DNA from: JBBEDS01 sp040881175
Lineage (GTDB): Bacteria; Patescibacteriota; Minisyncoccia; 2-02-FULL-40-12; IGHO2-01-FULL-4-A
DNA: 30,891 bases
Reading direction: 5' to 3'
NCBI GenBank assembly: GCA_040881175.1
Contig: JBBEDS010000007.1
Coordinates: forward strand, 1 to 30,891
Positions 14,180 through 21,656 of the stretch are shown here, piece after piece. Below the pieces are notes generated by a model. The model was not told the DNA's origin. It did no database searches and saw only the letters and a list, made by a program, of their open reading frames with translations. The position numbers and the translations under genes were made by a program. How positions within the stretch are numbered: position 1 is the stretch's first letter; each line of letters opens with the position of its first letter.

Positions 14180-15246
14180 ACAAAGATTATTATTCAATTC
14201 TAAATATAAACAAAGGCGCTTCGCCGGATGAGATTAAAAAAGCCTATCGGAAATTGGCTCATCAACACCACCCAGATAAGAAGGGCGGTGATGAGCAAAA
14301 ATTCAAAGAGATCAACGAGGCTTACCAAATATTATCCGATCCCAAGAAGCGATCACAATATGACCAGTTTGGATCGACTTTTGGTTCACAGGGTCCTGGA
14401 GGGGGATTCGATGGCTTTGATTTCTCAAGAGGTTTTGGCAGCGGGGAAGTTAACCTAGAAGACCTTTTTGATCTATTCGGAGGCGCCTTCGGTGGCCAGA
14501 GAGGGGCGCGGCGCGGACGTGAGGAATCCGGCCGAGGTGCTGACATCAGATCGAATTTGAATATTGATTTTCACGATTCAGCTAGAAGCGCTGTTAAAAA
14601 AATAGAACTAGCTAGAGATATCGTTTGCGCTGAATGTGAAGGCAGCGGAGCTAAGAAGGGGAGCGATCTGGTCGACTGTTCAGTCTGTCAGGGAACGGGA
14701 GAGATCAAGGAGACCATGGTCTCTTTCTTCGGTAATTTAAGCAGAGTATATACCTGTACGACCTGTCTTGGACGCGGCAAAGTTCCAAAAGAGAACTGTG
14801 CCGTTTGCAAGGGGGAGGGAAGGAAAAAAGAGAAGAGAGTCTTGGAGATTAAAATACCGGGCGGGATAAGGGACGGCGAAACCATCGTCGTCAGGGAGCA
14901 GGGACAGGCTGGTTTCCGCGGAGGTAGTGCCGGTGATCTTTATCTACACATCTCAGTGCAGCCAGATAAGAGATTCCAGAGGGTTGGCGAAGACTTGGTA
15001 TATGAGTTGCCAATCAAGATAACGGACGCTCTTCTCGGGGCTAAAACTATAGTGCCTACTCTTGATGGTGAAAAAGAAGTTCAAATACCATCTGGTATTC
15101 ATGATGGAGAAGAGGTCAGGCTTAAGGGTCTCGGCATCCATGGAAATCATAAAGGTGACCAAGTACTCAAGGTGAAAATTCAGATACCAAAAAAACTAAG
15201 CAGCAAGGCTAAGAGATTAGTCGAAGAATTATCAGAGGAATTATAG
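14173..15246 (+). CDS. dnaJ: chaperone DnaJ (Hsp40)
   Basis: A type I Hsp40 that delivers substrates to DnaK and stimulates its ATPase. The J domain has HPD at 33-35, followed by a Gly/Phe-rich stretch (about 72-120). Four CXXCXGXG zinc repeats follow (CAECEGSG, CSVCQGTG, CTTCLGRG, CAVCKGEG, about residues 152-216), then the two beta-barrel substrate domains. The 357-residue length is normal. No CIRCE is seen upstream and no Shine-Dalgarno; a TATATT lies 11 nt before the ATG. Confidence 0.97.
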   Translation: MSNKDYYSILNINKGASPDEIKKAYRKLAHQHHPDKKGGDEQKFKEINEAYQILSDPKKRSQYDQFGSTFGSQGPGGGFDGFDFSRGFGSGEVNLEDLFDLFGGAFGGQRGARRGREESGRGADIRSNLNIDFHDSARSAVKKIELARDIVCAECEGSGAKKGSDLVDCSVCQGTGEIKETMVSFFGNLSRVYTCTTCLGRGKVPKENCAVCKGEGRKKEKRVLEIKIPGGIRDGETIVVREQGQAGFRGGSAGDLYLHISVQPDKRFQRVGEDLVYELPIKITDALLGAKTIVPTLDGEKEVQIPSGIHDGEEVRLKGLGIHGNHKGDQVLKVKIQIPKKLSSKAKRLVEELSEEL

Positions 15247-15264
15247 GCATAAGTCTTCGGATTT

Positions 15265-15273
15265 TGGTATAAT
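15265..15273 (+). promoter_or_regulatory. extended -10 promoter, leaderless
   Basis: TGGTATAAT, then six bases, then the GTG start at 15280; no Shine-Dalgarno. Confidence 0.65.
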
Positions 15274-15279
15274 TAAGCA

Positions 15280-15855
15280 GTGAATCAAATACTATCACAG
15301 GCGCTGCTGTATTTATCGGATTTTTCTCAGGCATTACAAAAATATGCGGGCGATCTTAGCCTCTCCGGGCAAATTCTGCCCAAGTTAAGTTATAGCTGGC
15401 TGATATTACTATTTTTGATATTTGCAGTTTTTATTATCGGTCTGGGATTCGGTAAATCAAGGATACTCCTCTCATTAATGGGCATATATCCGGCAGCTTT
15501 AATCAAGGCTAATTTTGTATATTTCGATTGGTTAAGGGACACATTGAGCAGCGTACCCGAGGCTTGGCTGCATGTCGGTGTTTTTTTAATTTTCTACGTT
15601 GTCATGCTGGTCATTCTCAATCGTTCTTTCTTGAAAAAGAGATTCACGCTCAGAGAAGCATCGTTTGGTTGGGTCTTGGTTGCTGCCATAGTCGGCATAG
15701 GATTCCTATCAAGTATAATCATGACATACTTACCGTCTAGCATTGATCTACCCTCTGATTTTATAAAATATTTTGCTACAAAAAATGCCCAGTTTTGGTG
15801 GGCAGTTGCTCCTATCATTGTTTTAGTCTTTGCGAAGAGTAAAAAAGACGATTAG
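15280..15855 (+). CDS. hypothetical membrane protein, 191 aa
   Basis: Four likely membrane helices (about residues 38-58, 61-80, 95-113 and 128-150) plus a hydrophobic C-terminal segment (172-184) ending in a short basic tail. The topology and the LGFGKSRILLSLMGIYPA segment recall CvpA-like small membrane proteins, but I cannot confirm the family. The extended -10 box immediately before the GTG predicts a leaderless mRNA. The stop overlaps the convergent efp stop by 4 nt (ATTAG). Confidence 0.78.
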   Translation: MNQILSQALLYLSDFSQALQKYAGDLSLSGQILPKLSYSWLILLFLIFAVFIIGLGFGKSRILLSLMGIYPAALIKANFVYFDWLRDTLSSVPEAWLHVGVFLIFYVVMLVILNRSFLKKRFTLREASFGWVLVAAIVGIGFLSSIIMTYLPSSIDLPSDFIKYFATKNAQFWWAVAPIIVLVFAKSKKDD

Positions 15856-16424
15856 CCTTTTGTTACTCTTTCAACGTAATCTCCTGACTGAGTATTTACC
15901 CTTATCACGTCTCCAGTCTCTACGAATAGGGGAACATTTATAGTAGCTCCAGTCTCGATGACAACTTGTTTTACTCCGCCCTGGGCGGTGTCTCCGCGTA
16001 TTGCCGGAGGAGCGTCTTTGACTTTAAACTCCATTTTTATCGGCAGCTCAATGGTTATGATCCCGTCATTAAACATAATAGCCTCTATGACAGTATTGGC
16101 TTTCAGGTATTTAACAGCATCTCCAATTATTTCCTTTTCCAATTTAAACCTCTTAGAGGGTTCGTTTTCTTCGGAAAACCAATATTCATCCTTGTGGTTA
16201 TACAGGAATTTAACTTTTTGACGGGTTATGTTGGCCTCTTCGAAAACATCAGACTGGGCGAAATTCTTCTCGATCACCTTGCCGTTCAAAAGGTTTCTCA
16301 TCCTAGTCTGAACAACTGGTCGGCGTTGCTGCATCTTAAGGTGGTGTGTCTCAAGAACCATGTACGGTTGGCCGTCTAAAATAAAAAAAGTCTTCGGTTT
16401 TAGCTCGTTTACTCCTAGCGACAT
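15852..16424 (-). CDS. efp: translation elongation factor P, atypical loop tip
   Basis: EF-P binds between ribosomal P and E sites and rescues stalling at polyproline. The 190 residues have the three beta-barrel domains: KOW-like N-terminus, the TRMRNLLNGKVIEKNF strand, OB domains, and the terminal GDVIRVNTQSGDYVERV. The loop I tip, PGKGQ in E. coli with modified Lys34, is MQQRRP (31-36). By gapless alignment to the following RNLLNG, Gln33 takes the Lys34 place. Canonical EpmA lysylation seems impossible, and no modification gene is in the window. A -10-like TAATAT 8 nt upstream suggests its own nearly leaderless transcript. Confidence 0.96.
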   Translation of the reverse strand: MSLGVNELKPKTFFILDGQPYMVLETHHLKMQQRRPVVQTRMRNLLNGKVIEKNFAQSDVFEEANITRQKVKFLYNHKDEYWFSEENEPSKRFKLEKEIIGDAVKYLKANTVIEAIMFNDGIITIELPIKMEFKVKDAPPAIRGDTAQGGVKQVVIETGATINVPLFVETGDVIRVNTQSGDYVERVTKG

Positions 16425-16446
16425 GTCGGTGTATATTAGCTTGTTT

Positions 16447-17211
16447 TTAGGCCTTTTTCAAGAGGGAGAGTAAGAAAATAGCCGTACTCGCGAGTACTAC
16501 TAATGGGCCAGGAGGGAAGTTGTAAAATCCTGCTAAAATTACGCCGCCGAGAAGGCTGGCGAGTCCGATGACTGAGCTTGTGACCACATATCTGGACATA
16601 GAGGAAGAGAAGTTTTTAGAGGCAATTGCTGGGATAATTACCAGGGCGCCCATAAGCAAAGTACCAACTGCTTTTATGCCCAAGGCTACTATGAGAGCAA
16701 CCATGAGGAGAAAGAAGAGGTTATTACGCCTTACATTAACTCCAGATGATTTGGCTAGGTCAGGCGACATGGTGGTTAAGATAAAGCTTTTAGATATCTT
16801 TTTCATAACCAAGATCACAACGAGTGAGAGGATGACAGCAACTACGGTATCAAGGGCGGTAATCTGAGCTATATCTCCAAAAAGAGCCTCGAAGATGTGT
16901 TCATCCGGAGTTATCAGAACACCAATGGCCAGGGAGAATGTAAAGAGCAGCCCCACGAGCGATTCTACAGGAAGTTCAGTTTTGTTCTCAATTAGCCAGA
17001 TAATTATGATTCCGACAAAAAGGGTGGCGAATGCTCCGAGGAAGGGATTAACATTAAAAAGTAGAGCTAACGCCAATCCAGGCAATGCCACGTGCGACAG
17101 AGCGTCTCCAACTAGAGCCATCCTCTTCAAAATCATGAATGAACCCAAATAGCCGGATGCAATTCCTACGAATATGGCGCTGATTATATGTAAGTAATTT
17201 AATTCAAGCAT
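16447..17211 (-). CDS. znuB: metal ABC transporter permease (ZnuB/MntB type)
   Basis: The permease of a Zn2+ or Mn2+ uptake system of the ABC-3 family: 254 residues, about eight helices. Family stretches include LGSFMILKRMALVGDALSHVALPG near the N-terminus and the C-terminal VGTLLMGALVIIPAIASKNF. The start lies 3 bases after the stop of the ATPase gene, so the order is ATPase-permease in one operon. The periplasmic-type metal-binding protein (ZnuA) is not next to it. Zn2+ versus Mn2+ cannot be decided from this protein alone. Confidence 0.93.
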   Translation of the reverse strand: MLELNYLHIISAIFVGIASGYLGSFMILKRMALVGDALSHVALPGLALALLFNVNPFLGAFATLFVGIIIIWLIENKTELPVESLVGLLFTFSLAIGVLITPDEHIFEALFGDIAQITALDTVVAVILSLVVILVMKKISKSFILTTMSPDLAKSSGVNVRRNNLFFLLMVALIVALGIKAVGTLLMGALVIIPAIASKNFSSSMSRYVVTSSVIGLASLLGGVILAGFYNFPPGPLVVLASTAIFLLSLLKKA

Positions 17212-17214
17212 GGA

Positions 17215-17979
17215 TTATTGTTCCATATGTTCATCACTCTGTTCAACATGATGGTCTTTTTCGGCATGACTATGGTGATAGAATCTGGCCTCTCCGCCAT
17301 AGAGAGAAGACAATTCTTTTGGATCCAATACCGAATGCGGTTCGCCAAAGCATACCTGCTGCTTGTTCAAACAGATAACACTATTCGCGTATTTATATAC
17401 GATATTCAGATCATGGGATATTAGAATAATAGTTAGGTTGTGTTTATCTTGCAGCTCATGCAGCAGGTTATATATAGTTTCTTCACCACCCACGTCAATT
17501 CCAGTCGTGGGTTCATCAAATAGCAGAACGTCGGGCTTGTCTATTAAAGACCAAGCTATAATTATTCTTTGGAACTGACCCCCGGACAAGAAGCCCATCT
17601 GCCTATTCAGTAAGTGATGCTCTAAATGATGCTCATGCGAGGGTCCGGTATCTATGCCAACTGAGCTTAATGACTCAATAATATCTTTTTTTGAATCAGA
17701 CTTTAATTTAAAAAATTCAAGTACAGTTAACGGCAAGCCTTTATCTACTGCTAATTTTTGGGGCACGTAGCCTATTTTGACATTTTTTTGCCAATTTATC
17801 TTTCCTTCATGAGGCACCAGGCCAAGCAGGGCTCTAAACATAACGCTTTTACCAGAACCGTTAGGGCCTATGACGGCCAATACGTCTCCTTTACTAACGT
17901 TAAAATTGATGTTCTCCAGAACAACCGTGTTATCAAATGCAACCGATAAATTTTCTACATTTAATATTTTTCCCTCCAT
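17215..17979 (-). CDS. znuC: metal ABC transporter ATPase with histidine-rich insert and tail
   Basis: The ATPase partner of the adjacent permease: Walker A GPNGSGKS (38-45), Q-loop YVPQK (71-75), signature LSGGQ (131-135), Walker B VLLFDEP (151-157) and switch His in LISHD (186-190). Two His-rich stretches are unusual: HEHHLEHH (115-122), just before the signature motif, and a C-terminal tail with about six His (235-251). Such segments suggest metal sensing or buffering at the cytoplasmic face and favour Zn2+. An extended -10 box 7 nt before the ATG implies a leaderless operon mRNA. Confidence 0.95.
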   Translation of the reverse strand: MEGKILNVENLSVAFDNTVVLENINFNVSKGDVLAVIGPNGSGKSVMFRALLGLVPHEGKINWQKNVKIGYVPQKLAVDKGLPLTVLEFFKLKSDSKKDIIESLSSVGIDTGPSHEHHLEHHLLNRQMGFLSGGQFQRIIIAWSLIDKPDVLLFDEPTTGIDVGGEETIYNLLHELQDKHNLTIILISHDLNIVYKYANSVICLNKQQVCFGEPHSVLDPKELSSLYGGEARFYHHSHAEKDHHVEQSDEHMEQ

Positions 17980-17986
17980 TTGAATT

Positions 17987-17995
17987 ATTTTAGCA
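17987..17995 (-). promoter_or_regulatory. extended -10 promoter of the metal ABC operon
   Basis: On the minus strand, TGCTAAAAT, then 7 nt to the ATG at 17979; no Shine-Dalgarno. No Zur-like dyad was recognised. Confidence 0.55.
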
Positions 17996-17997
17996 TA

Positions 17998-18939
17998 CTA
18001 TTTAAAAAGCTGCCTGTACCCTAAAAGGAAGTCCTTTCCGCCCATAGCCTTCTTGCCTTCAGGTTGCACCCTCTTCAGTATTAGGCCGCCATTTTTCAAT
18101 TTAAGCACGGGCATTGAATCATGTGCAAGAAGACTGCCATTCGTCTGGTCAGAATCAATAGCCAGTATCTCAGCATCTAATATCTTGAGGCGTATACGCT
18201 TACCGTTGTTTTCTATCCAAAAATATGTACCCGGATCTGGGTTCAGTGCCCTTATTTTGTTATATGTCTTTTCGACATTATCATCTGGCGCCACCTCTCC
18301 GTCTTCGGTCTTTATCTTTTCTGAGTAGGTAGCCAGCGAGTCATCCTGAATAGTGACTTCTGATTTCCCGATTAAATATTCAGGCAGAGTTTTTACCAGT
18401 AGTTCCGCGCCTAGCATCCAAAGTTCAGTGTTCAATTCCAAGAAGCTCTTGTCGCCTATAGCTACCCTCTCAGATGCTAAAACTGGCCCATGATCCATCT
18501 CTTCATCAACAATCATGATAGATGTTCCAGTCTCAGGGTCGCCGTTTAGTATGGCAGCCTGAACAGGAGAAGGGCCTCTGTATTTGGGCAAAAGCGAGGG
18601 ATGGATATTAATGAATCCATGTTTCGGTAGATCTAATATCTCCTGAGGAATTAGCTTGCCGTAAGCTGCGACGATGCCAATATCTGAATCTAGTTTCCTC
18701 AACTCCTGAAAAAGCTCTGAATTGCCACGTAATTTGGCCGGCTGTATAACAGGGATACTTAATTTCTGTCCGAAGTCTTTCAATGGCGGGGGAGTTAACG
18801 CTTTGTTTCTCCCTGCCAGCTCATCTGGTTTTGTGACAATGGCCGAGATTTTATAGCCAGCATTAATTAATGCCTCAAGAGCAGGTATCGCGAATTCAGC
18901 TGTACCGAAGAAAACTATTTTTGTATTTGACTTTTCCAT
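17998..18939 (-). CDS. fmt: methionyl-tRNA formyltransferase
   Basis: Formylates initiator Met-tRNA with 10-formyl-tetrahydrofolate. The 313-residue length is standard. The N-terminal FFGTAEFAIPALEAL, the loop GRNKALTPPPLKDF and the catalytic triad N111, H113 (NIHPSLLPKYRGPSP) and D149 (MDHGP) are all present, plus a C-terminal OB domain. Its functional partner def is close by but separated by a plus-strand orphan gene. A -10-like TATTAG lies 8 nt upstream of the ATG. Confidence 0.97.
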   Translation of the reverse strand: MEKSNTKIVFFGTAEFAIPALEALINAGYKISAIVTKPDELAGRNKALTPPPLKDFGQKLSIPVIQPAKLRGNSELFQELRKLDSDIGIVAAYGKLIPQEILDLPKHGFINIHPSLLPKYRGPSPVQAAILNGDPETGTSIMIVDEEMDHGPVLASERVAIGDKSFLELNTELWMLGAELLVKTLPEYLIGKSEVTIQDDSLATYSEKIKTEDGEVAPDDNVEKTYNKIRALNPDPGTYFWIENNGKRIRLKILDAEILAIDSDQTNGSLLAHDSMPVLKLKNGGLILKRVQPEGKKAMGGKDFLLGYRQLFK

Positions 18940-18954
18940 TGCGTAACCTAATAT
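18927..18954 (+). promoter_or_regulatory. promoter of the 80-aa orphan, within the fmt 5' end
   Basis: TTGACT (18927-18932), 16-nt spacer, TAATAT (18949-18954). The -35 box lies in the first codons of the divergent fmt gene. The leader is about 31 nt. Confidence 0.6.
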
Positions 18955-18991
18955 TCAGTGATTAGAGCTTTAAAAACTTTGTGAGGTGTAT

Positions 18992-19234
18992 ATGACATTC
19001 TCAGGCAACCCATTTATGCATTTGCTGGCTTCTTCTGTTGTGATGATATTCCTGCTGGCATTATTTTGGGCAGCAGTTAGGTGGGAGGGTCGGAGCGGAA
19101 AGGATCCTTTCGCTCGAGGCTGGGATAGATTCCTAGTATCACAGGTGGCGATCGGAGTTCTTATGGTAGTCGATTTTTTCTGGATAGGTTTGTCTTGTCT
19201 GGGCGTCTATAGCCTATACCGTTTTATTCTCTGA
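18992..19234 (+). CDS. small membrane protein, 80 aa
   Basis: Two membrane helices (about residues 8-28 and 50-76) are separated by a charged loop, RWEGRSGKDPFARGWDR. The ATG at 18992 is preferred to an in-frame GTG at 18986 because GAGG lies 5 nt before it. The family is not recognised. With its promoter, Shine-Dalgarno and terminator it forms a separate plus-strand unit between def and fmt, which are both on the minus strand and in many bacteria are adjacent in one operon. It therefore looks like an insertion into that operon. Confidence 0.75.
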   Translation: MTFSGNPFMHLLASSVVMIFLLALFWAAVRWEGRSGKDPFARGWDRFLVSQVAIGVLMVVDFFWIGLSCLGVYSLYRFIL

Positions 19235-19238
19235 GTAC

Positions 19239-19267
19239 GGACCGTCTTTGGCGGTTCTTTTATTTAT
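19239..19267 (+). terminator. terminator of the 80-aa orphan
   Basis: An 8-bp stem including G.T pairs (19239-19246 with 19250-19257) with a TTT loop, followed by a T-rich tract. The tract covers the stop codon of the convergent def gene (19260-19262). Confidence 0.7.
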
Positions 19268-19700
19268 CTTTTATCAAAATGCCCTGCAGGTGGTCGTATT
19301 CATGTTGTAGGACACGGGCTAAGAATCCTTTAGCTCTTAGCTTGATCTTCTTGCCGTCCTCATCCAGTGCCTTAATTTTAATCTTTTTTGATCTCGGTAT
19401 CTGGTGCCAGAAACCCGGGATGCTTAAACAGCCTTCTTCCATCTCGGCCGAGTCTTTTGAAAATTCTGTGACTTCGGGATTTATATATACTTCGGGTGCG
19501 TCATTCTCTTTGGCTAAGTTCTCGTCTATTACAAATAGCTGTAGATCTTTACCTACTTGATTAGCGGCCAAACCAATACCATGGGCCTCAATCATGGCCT
19601 TTTTCATATTAGAAATTAACGCCTCAATCTCGGGCGTTACTTCTTTAACTTCTTTTAACTTCTTGCGTAGTATTTTATTCGGTTCTTTTACTATCTCCAT
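19260..19700 (-). CDS. def: peptide deformylase
   Basis: Removes the N-formyl group from nascent proteins. The three metal-site motifs are intact: GIGLAANQ (41-48), EGCLS (89-93, with metal ligand C91) and HEYDH (133-137, metal ligands H133 and H137, catalytic E134). At 146 residues it is at the short end, with the C-terminus ending soon after the HEYDH helix. The start is two bases after the priA stop, giving a priA-def operon. Confidence 0.97.
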   Translation of the reverse strand: MEIVKEPNKILRKKLKEVKEVTPEIEALISNMKKAMIEAHGIGLAANQVGKDLQLFVIDENLAKENDAPEVYINPEVTEFSKDSAEMEEGCLSIPGFWHQIPRSKKIKIKALDEDGKKIKLRAKGFLARVLQHEYDHLQGILIKDK

Positions 19701-19702
19701 GT

Positions 19703-21595
19703 TTATATGATATGTCTCGGATCGACATCTACTATCCAGCCGGCGGGTATGAATCTCAAGAGCTCGTTTCTCTCAGCTAATTCAATTTCTAGGGGGACTT
19801 TTAGAATAATGTTCCAGACGTATTTCCCTTGTTCCCGCGATATGAATGCTGGAGCCGGTGGCAGAACTTTAATTTTTGTCTTGGACTGGGACACTGCCAA
19901 CCTGAGCTTTTCAAAAACTATTCTTGATTCATCTCGGGCTTTTACAAAATTATGATGCCGGAATGTTAGTTTGACCAGGCTGGAGAACGGGGGGTAGGAA
20001 AACGCTTTCCTATTATCCAACTCCTGATTTATGAATCCATGTATTTCGCTCAAAGACTTAATTGCCGGACTGTCAGGATTATATGTTTGAATTGTTAACT
20101 TATCCGTAATTGCTCCCAGTGTATATAGCTGTCTGAGCAATGACTCCTCAGCCCTAAAGTCAGGTATGTTTATGAGTGCATCAGCGTTAATTATGCCAAT
20201 AAATGGGACCTTTATCAAGTATTTATAGCTAAATGCTATTTGAGTTGTTACCAGGATCGAGGGCTTCTTATTCTCGAATTCTTCCAGTATCTCTAGCTCT
20301 TTTTCGACGTCGTTATCACTGACATCGCTGTCAAGGCGGAGGACATTTACATCCTTCAGCCAATCAGAATATTTTTTCATTCTTTCCAGCTCTTCGACAA
20401 CCTTCTGGGTGCCTACTCCATATGGCTTTAGTTTATAGCTGCCGCAGTTGGAGCAGAGTTTTGGCTGTAGTTCGGAGTGGCTGCAGTGATGGCACATTAA
20501 GATAGACGTTTCTTTTTTATGAAGGACCATGGGCACGCTACAGTTGGGGCATTTGACTGACTGTCCGCACTTTTGGCATAAAAGAAAATTAGCATGACCG
20601 CGTCTGGGGACATATATTATTGTATTCTTCTTGTCCTCAATCTGCCCCAAGATAGAATTTTTTAGGCTTCGACTGAGTATTGAAAAATTACCGCTCTTAA
20701 CCTCGTTAACCATACTAACAATGCGCTGAGTAGATAAGCTGCCGGTTAGCTTCGCATGTTTTTTATCCAAACTTTCCAGTCTTGGCAGGACAGCACTGAA
20801 GATATACCTCGATCCGTATAAGCTGCAAATATATTTTGCCAGGTCGGCTCCATTGTATCTCGGCATCATATCCGATTTATAGAATTCGTTAGATTCATCG
20901 TCGACTATAACTAATCCCAAATCGGCAAACGGTAAGAATAGGCCTAGTCTGGTGCCAATGATCAGATTGATCTCTTTCTTTTTCACTCCCTGCCAGACTT
21001 TATATAATTCCTCGTTAGATACGCTGCTGGATATATTCGCTGGCCGTAATTTAGAAAAGGATTTTAATAAGTATTTAGCCGATGTCTGCTCGGCCACTAG
21101 AAGAAAAACCTGCCTGCCCTTTTTTATCTCATTTAGGATAAGCTTCTCGTAATCTTTGAAGTGATCCTTTAGATTAGTTTTAACAAACTCAGGCTCGGTC
21201 TCTTTCATGTTGACTTCAGCCTCAGAGTCGGAGATCTCAAGCTTGTATTTCTTCTTGCCCCAGAATGGCGGCAGGATAGTCTTCAGGCTTATGCCAAGCG
21301 GAACGTAATATCGGCTAGAGATATATCCGGCTATCCGAAATTGGCTGTTAGAAACCTGGGACTCAGGGTTGATAACGCGAGATATATTCTTAAGCTTAAA
21401 TCCGACACTTTTTCTGTATACCATCTTGCGGTCTCTGATCGTGGCAGAATCTACTACCACCGCTTTAATTTTTCGGCTGCCAAGCAAAACCTCGACTATA
21501 GAGCCGCGCTTGAGGGGCTCTTTGTTGAAATAGCTCAAGATTTGAGGCTGATTTCTAGGTATTAGGGCAAGAGGTATAGTGTCGACTATATACAT
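19703..21595 (-). CDS. priA: PriA-like primosomal protein without helicase motifs
   Basis: A 630-residue homologue of replication-restart protein PriA (about 730 aa in E. coli). Family landmarks are clear: IIGTRLGLFLPFADLGLVIVD (212-232), eight zinc-site cysteines (C340, C343, C349, C352, C368, C371, C381, C384), LINIPDFRAEE and the C-terminal YPPFSSLVKL. The ATPase motifs are lost. The GxTGSGKT loop expected before KGRQVFLLV (about 159-167) is absent, DEEH is DDES (232-235), and the motif VI GRAGR region is LGAITDK (493-499). It likely serves as a non-unwinding scaffold for loading DnaB. Actinobacterial PriA proteins are a known helicase-less precedent. Confidence 0.92.
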   Translation of the reverse strand: MYIVDTIPLALIPRNQPQILSYFNKEPLKRGSIVEVLLGSRKIKAVVVDSATIRDRKMVYRKSVGFKLKNISRVINPESQVSNSQFRIAGYISSRYYVPLGISLKTILPPFWGKKKYKLEISDSEAEVNMKETEPEFVKTNLKDHFKDYEKLILNEIKKGRQVFLLVAEQTSAKYLLKSFSKLRPANISSSVSNEELYKVWQGVKKKEINLIIGTRLGLFLPFADLGLVIVDDESNEFYKSDMMPRYNGADLAKYICSLYGSRYIFSAVLPRLESLDKKHAKLTGSLSTQRIVSMVNEVKSGNFSILSRSLKNSILGQIEDKKNTIIYVPRRGHANFLLCQKCGQSVKCPNCSVPMVLHKKETSILMCHHCSHSELQPKLCSNCGSYKLKPYGVGTQKVVEELERMKKYSDWLKDVNVLRLDSDVSDNDVEKELEILEEFENKKPSILVTTQIAFSYKYLIKVPFIGIINADALINIPDFRAEESLLRQLYTLGAITDKLTIQTYNPDSPAIKSLSEIHGFINQELDNRKAFSYPPFSSLVKLTFRHHNFVKARDESRIVFEKLRLAVSQSKTKIKVLPPAPAFISREQGKYVWNIILKVPLEIELAERNELLRFIPAGWIVDVDPRHII

Positions 21596-21639
21596 GACCT
21601 AAGCATACCCCCGCCATCCTATTTTTTCCATATTTTTTC

Positions 21640-21648
21640 TGATATAAT
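21640..21648 (+). promoter_or_regulatory. extended -10 promoter of gltX
   Basis: TGATATAAT, then 8 nt to the ATG at 21657; no Shine-Dalgarno. It lies in the 61-bp space divergent from priA. Confidence 0.65.
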
Positions 21649-21656
21649 TCAGGCAT

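Noticed and set aside
16440..17211. Zur- or MntR-type riboswitch or operator for the metal transporter genes
   Set aside because: The space before the ATPase gene is about 18 bp and holds only the extended -10 box; no dyad or aptamer-like structure was found.
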